Shown here in pieces: positions 9,221 through 16,823 of a stretch of 57,017 bases of DNA (its first letter is position 1; each line of letters opens with the position of its first letter). The notes beneath the pieces were generated by a model. The model did no database searches. It saw only the letters and a list, made by a program, of their open reading frames with translations, and was not told the DNA's origin. Made by a program: the position numbers and the translations under genes. The stretch is from Nitrospirota bacterium (GTDB lineage Bacteria > Nitrospirota > Thermodesulfovibrionia > Thermodesulfovibrionales > Dissulfurispiraceae): the NCBI GenBank assembly GCA_023476565.1, contig JAMCVZ010000015.1:1-57017 (forward strand), in the 5' to 3' direction.

Positions 9221-10381
9221 TCAATTCTTCTGTGTGTGGCAGGTGAAGCAGCCACCGCTTCCGCCTCCACCGGCAACCATCTGCGTATAATCCCATCTGA
9301 GCATAGATGGATATTTTGAAGCATGCGACATATGGCAGGAGAGGCACATGACCACATCCGAGCCTGGATTCACTACACCGCTCGGAGCGCTATAAACCGT
9401 CTGTCTGGCGACAGGAGCTTCTACGCTGTACGAGGTATATGCGGAGTACTCACCGCCGATCGGAATCACCACATCGGTCGGGTGTCTTATAAAAGGAGTT
9501 GAAGAAGGTGAAGAGGGGGGACTCGTAGGCCCTATTCCTGAAGTAAGGCCATAAGTACCCGCACCTGACCCGCTCAAGCTATGAAAATTCCCGTGGCATG
9601 TAGCGCAGAACCCGCTCATTGTGTTTTGCGGCGCTATTACAGGTTGTCCCGTCTGTCCACTCGCGTGACACGCATTGGTACAAGTGCTGTAGTAAAGCAG
9701 GGGAGTATTTGCGCCGAAATACTCATTGTGGTTTGCTGAATCGGTGTTTTGCCAGTTGCTGCTCTCATATCCTTTCACACCCATCAGATATCTGTAACTG
9801 TTATATACGTCGGACGCCGTGTCTTTTACTCCGGCTACGCTCTTGTGATGCGCTCCTTTCAGCGTCTGCAATCCCGATATATCGGTCCCTGCAAGCCTCT
9901 TTCCGTGACACCCGCGCGAGCCTGCGCATGTCAGCAATTTGGTGCTGTTATCAATTATCACATTATGAAATGAGCCTTTAAACGCTCCCGGAATACCGGT
10001 GTTAAGGAGGGGATCCTGGATGCCAAGCTCCTTCACATTATGTCCTCTGTTATTGCCATATGTCTGAATATATTTGAAATTACCTCCCGCAAGATCCGAT
10101 GAATCAGAATGGAACACCTGGGGGAAGTTGCTGCCGCCCACATTTACAATCTTAGTGGGTCCCATGCCGTGGCATCCCATACAGTCGCCGCGCGTGAGCG
10201 ATTCATTCGGCCCCTGGCCCGAACCACCGTAACCGGACATAACAGTCCCGTTCTGGCTGTTATGCATGGTATGGCAGTTCACACAAAGACCGGTTACTTT
10301 TGCATCGGCAAGACCATAAATGAAAAATAGCGAAAAAAATAAAAGCAGTACGATGAAGGGCCTTTTCAAAATAGTAAGCAT
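9221..10381 (-). CDS. OmcS/OmcE-like multiheme c-type cytochrome, paralogue A
   Basis: A 386-residue secreted cytochrome with signal peptide (FIVLLLFFSLFFIYGLADA). Heme motifs in order are CVNCH 33-37, CMGCH 67-71, CAGSRGCH 152-159 (CX5CH), CTNACH 234-239 (CX3CH), CATCH 259-263, CLSCH 346-350 and CFTCH 378-382, so up to seven hemes. Shared landmarks with the other three paralogues are CHTMHNS, LAGGNFKY, RGHNV, SYRYLMGVKG, NHNEY, CHGNFH, IRHP and CLSCHMSHAS. The same landmarks occur at the ends and middle of Geobacter OmcS, as remembered. The family stacks hemes into extracellular filaments for long-range electron transfer. A GG-N10-GC promoter lies 43 bases upstream and GAGGTGAT precedes the ATG. 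Histidines in CHTMH, HHKS and NHNEY are probable distal ligands. Filament formation is inference. Confidence 0.9.
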   Translation of the reverse strand: MLTILKRPFIVLLLFFSLFFIYGLADAKVTGLCVNCHTMHNSQNGTVMSGYGGSGQGPNESLTRGDCMGCHGMGPTKIVNVGGSNFPQVFHSDSSDLAGGNFKYIQTYGNNRGHNVKELGIQDPLLNTGIPGAFKGSFHNVIIDNSTKLLTCAGSRGCHGKRLAGTDISGLQTLKGAHHKSVAGVKDTASDVYNSYRYLMGVKGYESSNWQNTDSANHNEYFGANTPLLYYSTCTNACHASGQTGQPVIAPQNTMSGFCATCHGNFHSLSGSGAGTYGLTSGIGPTSPPSSPSSTPFIRHPTDVVIPIGGEYSAYTSYSVEAPVARQTVYSAPSGVVNPGSDVVMCLSCHMSHASKYPSMLRWDYTQMVAGGGGSGGCFTCHTQKN

Positions 10382-10423
10382 AATTCGAATATCACCTCGT
10401 TTTCCAGCAATTTAAATAACGTA

Positions 10424-10439
10424 AGCAAATATCATGCCT
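10424..10439 (-). promoter_or_regulatory. Sigma-54 promoter for cytA
   Basis: On the minus strand the sequence is AGGCATGATATTTGCT, with GG and GC separated by exactly ten bases (consensus TGGCACG-N4-TTGCA). The predicted start site near 10413 gives a leader of about 32 bases before the cytA ATG. Confidence 0.65.
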
Positions 10440-10560
10440 TGCTTTCGTAAAGGGGCAATGGAATTACTTAAAAGAATTTACAATGATTACCGCGGGTTGC
10501 AGTTAATAGTTGAAGTTAAGATTGAAATTCGAGATCGAATAGCCTCTATCTGGTCCGTTT

Positions 10561-10597
10561 TCACTGAGGGATTTCACTCAAAGTGTGATATCACTCA
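10561..10597. promoter_or_regulatory. Possible activator-binding repeats upstream of the cytA sigma-54 promoter
   Basis: Three near-identical heptamers lie on the plus strand: TCACTGA (10561), TCACTCA (10574) and TCACTCA (10591). The last overlaps the perfect palindrome GTGATATCAC (10585-10594). The group is about 130-165 bases upstream of the sigma-54 promoter, the usual range for NtrC-type enhancer sites. No equivalent was found upstream of cytB. Confidence 0.35.
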
Positions 10598-10631
10598 CAA
10601 AAAAGCGCAAAAGCACTATCTCTTTGTGTCT

Positions 10632-10717
10632 CGGGGACTGTCCCTATTTACCAACAGTAGGTGGTTTACCACGGACGAAGCAGCAGCGGAGTCGTAGACA
10701 TAGGGACTGTCCCCTCG
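10632..10717. repeat. REP/MITE-like palindromic pair
   Basis: The arm CGGGGACTGTCCCTAT (10632-10647) and an inverted copy ATAGGGACTGTCCCC (10700-10714) enclose about 50 bases. Each arm is itself a GGGAC-T-GTCCC palindrome, so the element can fold into paired hairpins. It ends six bases from the stop codon of the GT-C gene. The rest of the 341-base gap 10382-10722 holds the cytA promoter and repeats listed separately. Confidence 0.6.
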
Positions 10718-10722
10718 GGGTG

Positions 10723-11889
10723 CTAGCTCCGGGCTTGTTTTACCTTCTCTCCGGACCGCAGTCCCGATATCTTGCTTATCAGCACCGCGATTATCGCTGC
10801 AAACCCTATCGACGGCAGGTACAGGCGGTGCTCAAATATCATATCGTAGATAACGAGAAAGCTCGATGTTACCGACAAGGTCACGAAGAACCATATGATT
10901 CCGAACGATATGAGCCTCTCTTTGCGGAACAGTTTGACGGCTAAAGCGATTATTGCTGCGAGGAGGAAAAAATAGAGCACTGTGGGGAGGTCTATCTGCC
11001 TTGTGATCGGCCAGTCGTAATCGAGATTCAGGTTTATCGGCAGAAAGAGCAGTTTGATATAATAGGGGATAACATGGAGCTGGGTGAGAAAATACTGGAA
11101 AGATGTAATGGCGTCTCCCTGCGGCATTTTCACTCCTTTTGCAGAATCAAAAGATACGAACTCATTTATCCCATGGAAATTGATATAAAGTACCACGGCA
11201 AGCGTCGCCCACATCGCAAGGTGGGCTTTATAATGCCTTTTGACCGTTTTCAGTTCCCCGTCGGAGATAAAGTAGTAGTCGTAAATTACCAGCATCAGAG
11301 GGAGTGTGGCCGTTTCCTGCTTCGTTCCCATTCCGAGGCACGAGGCCACAAAAGCGCCGGCGAGAAAAGGCAGCGGGCGCGAGTATCTGTAGGCCCCGAT
11401 AAAAAGAAGAAGGGAGAGCAGATAGAAAGTCGTCGCCATGACAGAGGACCGGCTCACGATATAAGTAACGGCCTGAGTCTGCAAAGGGTGTGCAATGAAC
11501 AGCAGGCCGGCATAAAGAGGCACCCTGAAATCTGTTTGACCGTCCCTTTTCCGCCCGTTTTTTGCCGGGTGGAGCGTCCAGAGGAGAATAAAGTACAGCA
11601 AGATGCCGTTGGCTATGTGCAGTATAAGATTTACCAGATGGTAACCGAACACATCGAGCTTGCCGAAGTAATAATTAAGGGCAAACGTCAGGTCAAGCAC
11701 AGGTCTCGGAGAAGCTGACAATATCCCTCTCACATCGAACCTGTGTATGGCGTAATTCTCAATTATGGAATGGACATCATCAAAGTGGAACGTGGTCTGG
11801 AAACTGTTCGAATAGATAAGAGCGGCTACAACGGCTATCAGGCAGAGGTTGAGCACATTTTTATGCGCATCGGAAAGTTTGGTCGGCAT
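10723..11889 (-). CDS. GT-C membrane glycosyltransferase, TMTC/DUF1736-like N-terminal half
   Basis: A 388-residue polytopic membrane protein with about nine hydrophobic segments. After the first TM helix the loop has FHFDDVHSIIENY, the acidic pair used by GT-C enzymes. Next come RPVLDLTFALNYYFG, GYHLVNLILHIANGILLYF and, near the end, FEHRLYLPSIGFAAIIAVL. This is the membrane half of TMTC-type O-mannosyltransferase-like proteins, which in one chain normally continue into a last TM helix and TPR repeats. Here it stops after that signature and the TPR halves are separate, divergent genes (11994-14148). It uses lipid-linked sugar on the periplasmic face. The target may be the neighbouring secreted cytochromes, which is inference. 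Confidence 0.8.
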   Translation of the reverse strand: MPTKLSDAHKNVLNLCLIAVVAALIYSNSFQTTFHFDDVHSIIENYAIHRFDVRGILSASPRPVLDLTFALNYYFGKLDVFGYHLVNLILHIANGILLYFILLWTLHPAKNGRKRDGQTDFRVPLYAGLLFIAHPLQTQAVTYIVSRSSVMATTFYLLSLLLFIGAYRYSRPLPFLAGAFVASCLGMGTKQETATLPLMLVIYDYYFISDGELKTVKRHYKAHLAMWATLAVVLYINFHGINEFVSFDSAKGVKMPQGDAITSFQYFLTQLHVIPYYIKLLFLPINLNLDYDWPITRQIDLPTVLYFFLLAAIIALAVKLFRKERLISFGIIWFFVTLSVTSSFLVIYDMIFEHRLYLPSIGFAAIIAVLISKISGLRSGEKVKQARS

Positions 11890-11895
11890 TTTTTA

Positions 11896-11924
11896 ATTTA
11901 ATGCAGAGCGCGGAAGGTTGTCAA
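11896..11924 (-). promoter_or_regulatory. Possible promoter of the GT-C gene
   Basis: TTGACA (11924-11919), 17 bases, TTAAAT (11901-11896) on the minus strand. The -10 box ends seven bases before the ATG, and no Shine-Dalgarno is seen. If real, the transcript would be leaderless. Confidence 0.35.
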
Positions 11925-11993
11925 CGTATGCCCGCTGCCGCTCTTTCCCCGTCTCCTTGAATTTACAAAATTTCCTGTGCTATTTTAAAACCG

Positions 11994-12476
11994 ATGGACC
12001 CGACAGATACAGACGGCTTGTTGCCCGGGAAAATCTCCCTTTACCGGATTGAATTAATTGTGCTCGTCAGCCTTGTGCTCATATACGGACAGGGCACGTT
12101 TCAGAGGAATTATATCTGGAAAAACAATGTAAGCCTCTGGTCCGATGTGGTGAAGAAATCCCCTTTCAAAGCGAGGGCCTACGAGTATCTCGGGCTCGCA
12201 TACCATCAAAACGGAGACATGGACAGCGCGATTCAACAGTACATAAAGGGCCTCTCGCTGGCCCCCTGCTCTGCGGATCTTCACAACAATATCGGCATCT
12301 CTTATTTTGAAAAAGGGATGACCGACCTGGCTATACGGCATTTTAAAACCGCCGTGGAATTAAATCCCGTTCATGCCGATGCCCATTATAATCTGGGCGT
12401 CGCATACGGTAATAAAGGGCTGTTCGAGCTCGCCAATGAGGAGATGCGCAAGGGCATGGCCCTCGGCAGGCGTTGA
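11994..12476 (+). CDS. Membrane-anchored TPR protein (TMTC C-terminal module 1)
   Basis: A 160-residue protein: one N-terminal TM helix (LYRIELIVLVSLVLIYGQGTF), then RNYIWKNNVSLWSDVVKKSP, then three TPR units (ARAYEYLGLAYHQNGDM..., ADLHNNIGISYFEKGM..., ADAHYNLGVAYGNKGL...). The sequence between helix and TPRs (RNxxWxxxxSLWxDVxxKSPxKAR) is the junction found in one-piece TMTC-like glycosyltransferases, so this is a detached C-terminal module. It is first of three tandem paralogues and is divergent from the GT-C gene. No good Shine-Dalgarno precedes the ATG. Probable role: periplasmic substrate-recognition arm of the glycosyltransferase (inference). Confidence 0.8.
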   Translation: MDPTDTDGLLPGKISLYRIELIVLVSLVLIYGQGTFQRNYIWKNNVSLWSDVVKKSPFKARAYEYLGLAYHQNGDMDSAIQQYIKGLSLAPCSADLHNNIGISYFEKGMTDLAIRHFKTAVELNPVHADAHYNLGVAYGNKGLFELANEEMRKGMALGRR

Positions 12477-12493
12477 TTGCCCGGATATTCAAT

Positions 12494-13435
12494 ATGTCTG
12501 AAACTACTTTACGCCGGATAGAACTGGTTGTACTTGCCACCGTAGTGCTCGTCTGCGGATGGGCCGCGTTTCAGCGGAATCATGTATGGACCGATGAAAT
12601 CAGCATCTGGTCCGACGCGGTCATGAAGTCACCGCAAAAAGCGAGACCCCACCATAATCTCGGTTGGGCCTACTATTCCATGAAACACTACAACGCCGCC
12701 CTGTCCGAATATCAGCAGGCAATAAAGATAAACCCCCGCTCCGTAAGAATATACGTTGACCTCGGAAGGGCTTATGAAGCAAAAGGCCGGTATGATCTTG
12801 CCGAAGGAATATACAGAAAGGGATTGGAACTGGACCCCGCTGATTACAAGGCGCATATCTTTCTCGGTGAGCTCTATCATAAGAAAAGGTACACGGATCT
12901 TGCGGTAACGGAGCTGAAATCCGCTCTGAAAATAAACCCTGGAGCTGTTTCCGCCTACAGCATTCTCGGGAGCATATACGTCGAGAGCGGAATGCCCGAC
13001 GCAGCCATTGAGGAATATAAAAAGGCCCTGCAAATCACTCCTGACGATGCAAAAATTTACTATAATCTCGGTATCGCCTGCGATATAAAAGGGCTTCCCG
13101 AAGAGGCAGTCCTTAATTACCGGAGGGCATTACATATCAAGCCCGATTATCCTGAGGCGCTCTCCAACCTCGGTATCGTTTATGGAAGGGCGGGAAGGCT
13201 CGAAGAGGCGATATCCCTTTTCAATAAGGCCCTGGACCTGGAACCTGAAAGCATCACAACGTTGCTTGACCTCGGATTTGCCTATGAGGAACTGGCAAGA
13301 AGCCCCCGGCGGAAGGAGGAGGCCGGAGAGCTTGCAGCCAGGGCATTTGAGGCGTACAGGAAAGCCCTCACGCTCGATCCCGGTAACGTGACGGCACGGC
13401 AGAGGACGGCGGTGCTGACAAAGGGCGGTTCATAG
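12494..13435 (+). CDS. Membrane-anchored TPR protein (TMTC C-terminal module 2)
   Basis: A 313-residue paralogue of the preceding gene: TM helix (RIELVVLATVVLVCGWAAF), junction RNHVWTDEISIWSDAVMKSP, then about seven TPRs ending in a degenerate copy with basic insert ARSPRRKEEAGEL. A TTG start at 12473 would overlap the upstream gene by four bases. The ATG at 12494 puts the basic TLRRIE right before the helix, as in module 1, and is preferred. The longer solenoid suggests a different partner or target from modules 1 and 3. Tandem duplication is evident from the shared N-terminal 60 residues. Confidence 0.8.
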   Translation: MSETTLRRIELVVLATVVLVCGWAAFQRNHVWTDEISIWSDAVMKSPQKARPHHNLGWAYYSMKHYNAALSEYQQAIKINPRSVRIYVDLGRAYEAKGRYDLAEGIYRKGLELDPADYKAHIFLGELYHKKRYTDLAVTELKSALKINPGAVSAYSILGSIYVESGMPDAAIEEYKKALQITPDDAKIYYNLGIACDIKGLPEEAVLNYRRALHIKPDYPEALSNLGIVYGRAGRLEEAISLFNKALDLEPESITTLLDLGFAYEELARSPRRKEEAGELAARAFEAYRKALTLDPGNVTARQRTAVLTKGGS

Positions 13436-13464
13436 AGCGCCTCTGATATAATATCTCTAATATA

Positions 13465-14148
13465 ATGAAAAGATTCGAGCTTATCTTTATTATCCTTGTA
13501 GTGCTTCTCTACAGCTTGGCCGCCTTTACCCGTAATCTCGTCTGGAAGGACGATCTCACCCTCTGGTCGGATGTTATCAGGAAATCTCCCGGCAAAGCGA
13601 GGGGCTATAATAATATAGGCGTTTTTTATGCCGAAAAAAAAATGCCCGGGAAGGCAATTCCCTTTATAAAAGAGGCCCTGAGATTAAAACCCGACTTTGT
13701 CTTTGCTTATATCGCCCTTGGAAACGCCTATATGAAATCAGGCTATGCAGACCCGGCAATAGAAAGTTACAGGAAAGCCCTGTCCATCGCACCCGGCTTT
13801 GCCGAAATATATACCAATCTCGGGAGCGCATACGTCCAAAAAGGCATGATCGACCAGGCAATCGCAGCATACGAAAAAAGCATCTCCATAAACCCCGGCT
13901 ATGTGCCTGCTCACGTGAATCTTGCCTCTGCATACGGCTCAAAGGGCCTGACACAGAACGCCATAGACGGATTCAAGAGGGCGTTGGCGCTGGAACCGGA
14001 CAACCCGGATATCCTGTATAATCTGGGGATTTCTTACGAGGAGAGCGGCATGGTCCGCGAGGCCGTTACGGCTTTTCAGGAGACACTGAAGCTGCGGCCC
14101 GACGATACTGACGCCCGTGAAAGACTGAAAGAGCTCAGAGGGAATTGA
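13465..14148 (+). CDS. Membrane-anchored TPR protein (TMTC C-terminal module 3)
   Basis: A 227-residue third paralogue: short cytoplasmic MKRF, TM helix (ELIFIILVVLLYSLAAF), TRNLVWKDDLTLWSDVIRKSP, then about five TPRs (ARGYNNIGVFYAEKKM..., VFAYIALGNAYMKSGY..., AEIYTNLGSAYVQKGM..., VPAHVNLASAYGSKGL..., PDILYNLGISYEESGM...). It starts 29 bases after module 2. No Shine-Dalgarno is visible, but TATAAT lies 13 bases before the ATG (13447-13452), so it could have its own promoter. The function is inferred as for module 1. Confidence 0.8.
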   Translation: MKRFELIFIILVVLLYSLAAFTRNLVWKDDLTLWSDVIRKSPGKARGYNNIGVFYAEKKMPGKAIPFIKEALRLKPDFVFAYIALGNAYMKSGYADPAIESYRKALSIAPGFAEIYTNLGSAYVQKGMIDQAIAAYEKSISINPGYVPAHVNLASAYGSKGLTQNAIDGFKRALALEPDNPDILYNLGISYEESGMVREAVTAFQETLKLRPDDTDARERLKELRGN

Positions 14149-14229
14149 CCGCACGCCTCAATGGATTCCTGCTGGAGTTTATCCTCACGAAAGCGGGGAC
14201 AGGAATGACTTAGAGATGGCGCTTCAATT

Positions 14230-14277
14230 ATTTATTTGCGTCCGTGCTTATTGCGCAGCAAATAAATCGACAGATAC
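14230..14277. repeat. Inverted repeat, 10-base arms
   Basis: ATTTATTTGC (14230-14239) and GCAAATAAAT (14268-14277) enclose 28 bases in the gap between the TPR genes and the cytB terminator. The flanking 14160-14210 resembles a degenerate REP-type unit (GGATTCCTG...CAGGAATGAC). No gene is seen here. Confidence 0.45.
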
Positions 14278-14305
14278 AGCCATTGGCATAATGAGGATAG
14301 TATAT

Positions 14306-14339
14306 AAAAAAAGTACCGTGCCCGAAGGCACGGTACTTT
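14306..14339 (-). terminator. Rho-independent terminator of cytB
   Basis: A 13-base-pair stem (14310-14322 with 14327-14339) closes a TTCG loop on the minus strand and is followed by a T run (14310-14306). It lies 25 bases beyond the cytB stop. The A/T flanks on both sides mean it could also stop the TPR transcripts coming the other way. Confidence 0.9.
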
Positions 14340-14363
14340 ATCACGTTATTGCTTTTTTACGGA

Positions 14364-15374
14364 TTATCTCTGGTTGACGTGGCAGTTGAGGCAGCCTGTG
14401 CTTCCGCCGCCGCCTGCAATCTGAGTGCTGTAAGCGAATCTCAGGATATCGTCGTTCGCACTGCCATGTGCGCGATGGCAGGATACACAGACCACGTTGG
14501 CGCCTGAACCGGAGGTAGCGGTATAAGCGCTGGTAGGGGTAACAGTAGCAAAGTCAGCATTCGCAAAGCCGAACGGCGTATTTACATAATCCGCAGCAAT
14601 GCTTGCAGTTCCACCAGTCAGACCTCCGAAGCCCATCTCAACCGGGTGTCTGATCCATGCGCTGCCGTTCCAAATCGCTGTGTCGCCGGTGCCGGTTCCT
14701 GTTCCATGGAAGGCGCCATGACACTGCGCGCAGAGCCTGCTGATACCGTTGTTGGTATCTGCGGAATACACGTTATGGTTGGTTGCGGATACGGTCGCTT
14801 CCCAGTCAGAAGACTTCAAGCCTGTAATAGCGGTTCCTGCAGATGTCTGCAAGTATCTGTAACCTGCGGTCTTGCTGTGATGGAAGCCCTTGATTCCTGC
14901 ATCGCTTGTGGTTTTTCCTGCAGTATGATCGCCGTGGCATCCGGTTGTGCCCGCACAGTTCAACTGGTTAGGGTTAAGGGTAATTAAAGATCCACTATTA
15001 CCCGGGGTGCCGTTTGCACCATAGGTTGTGTCACCGCCGGCAAAGACATCGGTTACATCATGCCTCTTAGCCATCGTAGATGCAGTAGCGGTGTTGAATG
15101 TTCCGCCTGCGGTTATCGTTGCAGTTCCAAAGATATTCGGCGCACCTCCCACGGTTGAGCCTGATGCTCCATGACAGCCGAGACATGACGACAGGGTCAG
15201 ATGACCATTCGGTCCGCCTGAAGCTCCTGCCGGAGTAGTGCCGTTCTGGCTGTAATGCATGGTGTGGCAGTTTGAACATACGCCGCTTACCGTCGCATTT
15301 GCCGCCGGCACAAAACCGTACACCAGAAGGCCTACTACAACTAAGAACAACATTGTTTTTAATACTCTTTTCAT
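14364..15374 (-). CDS. OmcS/OmcE-like hexaheme c-type cytochrome, paralogue B
   Basis: A 336-residue secreted cytochrome. The ATG at 15374 has a strong GGAGG six bases upstream and gives a clean signal peptide (MKRVLKTMLFLVVVGLL...AANA). The frame is open further upstream but that part is leader. Heme motifs are CSNCH 33-37, CLGCH 64-68, CAGTTGCH 140-147 (CX5CH), CAQCH 205-209, CVSCH 296-300 and CLNCH 328-332, six in all, the number known for OmcS. Shared landmarks are CHTMHYS, FHHSKTAGYRYL, NHNVY, CHGAFHG, IRHPVE and CHRAHGS. The body is rich in Gly, Thr and Ser, typical of filament-forming cytochromes and of possible O-glycosylation. It is a single-gene transcript with its own sigma-54 promoter and terminator, and has the best translation signals of the four, so it may be the main subunit. 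Confidence 0.92.
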   Translation of the reverse strand: MKRVLKTMLFLVVVGLLVYGFVPAANATVSGVCSNCHTMHYSQNGTTPAGASGGPNGHLTLSSCLGCHGASGSTVGGAPNIFGTATITAGGTFNTATASTMAKRHDVTDVFAGGDTTYGANGTPGNSGSLITLNPNQLNCAGTTGCHGDHTAGKTTSDAGIKGFHHSKTAGYRYLQTSAGTAITGLKSSDWEATVSATNHNVYSADTNNGISRLCAQCHGAFHGTGTGTGDTAIWNGSAWIRHPVEMGFGGLTGGTASIAADYVNTPFGFANADFATVTPTSAYTATSGSGANVVCVSCHRAHGSANDDILRFAYSTQIAGGGGSTGCLNCHVNQR

Positions 15375-15448
15375 TTTGTCCTCCTTCTCCCTTCTTTTTA
15401 TTTCTGAGTCGTCATCTTTATATGATTTCGCTCTTTGCTTTTTAATAA

Positions 15449-15464
15449 TGCAATTGCCGTACCA
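15449..15464 (-). promoter_or_regulatory. Sigma-54 promoter for cytB
   Basis: On the minus strand TGGTACGGCAATTGCA matches TGGCACG-N4-TTGCA with GG-N10-GC spacing. The predicted start near 15437 gives a leader of about 63 bases with GGAGG before the cytB ATG. The rest of the 383-base gap (15375-15757) holds a CTGTGTG...CACACAG hairpin near 15664-15684 and no recognised gene or riboswitch. Confidence 0.75.
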
Positions 15465-15757
15465 GACTTGCAAAAAAATTTAAAAAAAAGCAAAAAAACA
15501 AATTTTCCAGGCCACAATCTGAGGCCACTGTTAAAAAGTCTTTAAAATTAATGACTATGCAGATCATTAGCTCTTACCAGAATGAAAATTTAAAGCAACT
15601 TTCGCCTAACCGGGGGACACATATACGTGCTTCTGATTTCCGGACCCTGTTTCTTCTCTCTTACCTGTGTGTATTTTCACACAGTTATAGCAAAATTTTA
15701 CGCAACCGCCCCCCTGCTGCTGATCTTTGCCTGAGTTTTGCACATTGTCCATTGAAA

Positions 15758-16783
15758 TCAATTGCTTTTTTGGGAATGGCAGATAATGCAGCCGGTTTTT
15801 GTGCCGCCCGTAGTAGATATCGTCGAGTAGTCCCATTTGAGCATGCTCTGGTACGGGCTGGCATGAGCCCTGTGGCATGAGAGGCACATGACAATACTAT
15901 TCATATCCACTGTCGTTTCCGTTCCCGTCGGATTCGTGAATGCGACGGGAACATCAAGGCTGTAACTCGTATAATTCTGATATTCGGATCCTGCATACCC
16001 GACCTGCACGGTGCTGAAAGAGATATCAACAGGATGCCTGTGCCATACCCTGGAAGAGCTTACATTGGAGTTTCCGCCGAGATTTGAGTGAGGGTGAAAC
16101 TGTCCATGGCACTGGCCGCAGAAATAGCTTATAGTGTCCATTGCGCTGTAACTGCTGTCGCCCCTATACCCGTTATGATTAGAAGGAGTAGCCTGGTACT
16201 CCCAGGTTGGATGCTCTCTTCCTTTAACCCCGTAAAGGAAGCGATAGCTGGTACCTACTGTCAGGCCGTCTATTATGCTGTCGTCGGCATGGTGTGCTCC
16301 GGATATTGCCGTCGACGGGTCCGCTACGGTCCTGTCGCCATGGCATCCCCAGGTGCCCGCACAGGTAAGCTGATTTGTCTGCGACCAGGTCATTGGCCCG
16401 ATACCGCCCGGAATAATAACGCTTCCGATAAAACCCGGGGGTGTATCTTTAGGAGGGAACTCCCTCTGTGAAATGCCGGCGACATTGTGGCCCTTGCTGT
16501 AGTCAGGATTATAGCCGTCCGCTACATAATAGAAGTTTCCACCGGCAAGATCTCCGCCCGACATATGGTGGAGGACTTGAGGGATCCCTCCTCCGTTAGG
16601 GACAGGTATTATATTCTGGGTTCCGCTGGGACTCTGACCATGACAGCCCACACAATCCGCGAGGTTGCGGGAGTGGCAGAATGAACAAGTCCCTGTAGTC
16701 GTTGCGTGCACCGGCTCCTGCATCGCCCAAAGCATAGCCACACATAGAAATACAGTAGAACATAAAATCTTTCTCATTGCCAT
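15758..16783 (-). CDS. OmcS/OmcE-like hexaheme c-type cytochrome, paralogue C
   Basis: A 341-residue secreted cytochrome with signal peptide (ILCSTVFLCVAMLWAMQEPVHA). Motifs are CSFCH 33-37, CVGCH 44-48, CAGTWGCH 141-148 (CX5CH), CGQCH 222-226, CLSCH 300-304 and CIICH 332-336. Motifs 1 and 2 are only eleven residues apart, far closer than in A, B and D. The usual HTMHxS after motif 1 is missing (CHSRNLADCVGCH), so heme 1 or 2 must find a different distal ligand. Other landmarks are LAGGNFYYV, KGHNV, AHHADD, SYRFLYGVKG, NHNGY, CHGQFHP and RHPVD. It is 40 bases downstream of cytD and probably co-transcribed. No convincing Shine-Dalgarno is seen. Confidence 0.9.
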   Translation of the reverse strand: MAMRKILCSTVFLCVAMLWAMQEPVHATTTGTCSFCHSRNLADCVGCHGQSPSGTQNIIPVPNGGGIPQVLHHMSGGDLAGGNFYYVADGYNPDYSKGHNVAGISQREFPPKDTPPGFIGSVIIPGGIGPMTWSQTNQLTCAGTWGCHGDRTVADPSTAISGAHHADDSIIDGLTVGTSYRFLYGVKGREHPTWEYQATPSNHNGYRGDSSYSAMDTISYFCGQCHGQFHPHSNLGGNSNVSSSRVWHRHPVDISFSTVQVGYAGSEYQNYTSYSLDVPVAFTNPTGTETTVDMNSIVMCLSCHRAHASPYQSMLKWDYSTISTTGGTKTGCIICHSQKSN

Positions 16784-16823
16784 ATCGGATTGTTATTGTT
16801 ATTCATAAATTTCCAAAAGCTTT

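Noticed and set aside
15375-15757. Cyclic-dinucleotide (GEMM) riboswitch, as known upstream of some Geobacter cytochrome genes
   Set aside because: I looked for the conserved GCAAAG...GGTAGCGGGGTTACC-like core in the leaders of cytA, cytB and cytD and did not find it. Only a simple CTGTGTG/CACACAG hairpin is present. A covariance search would be decisive.
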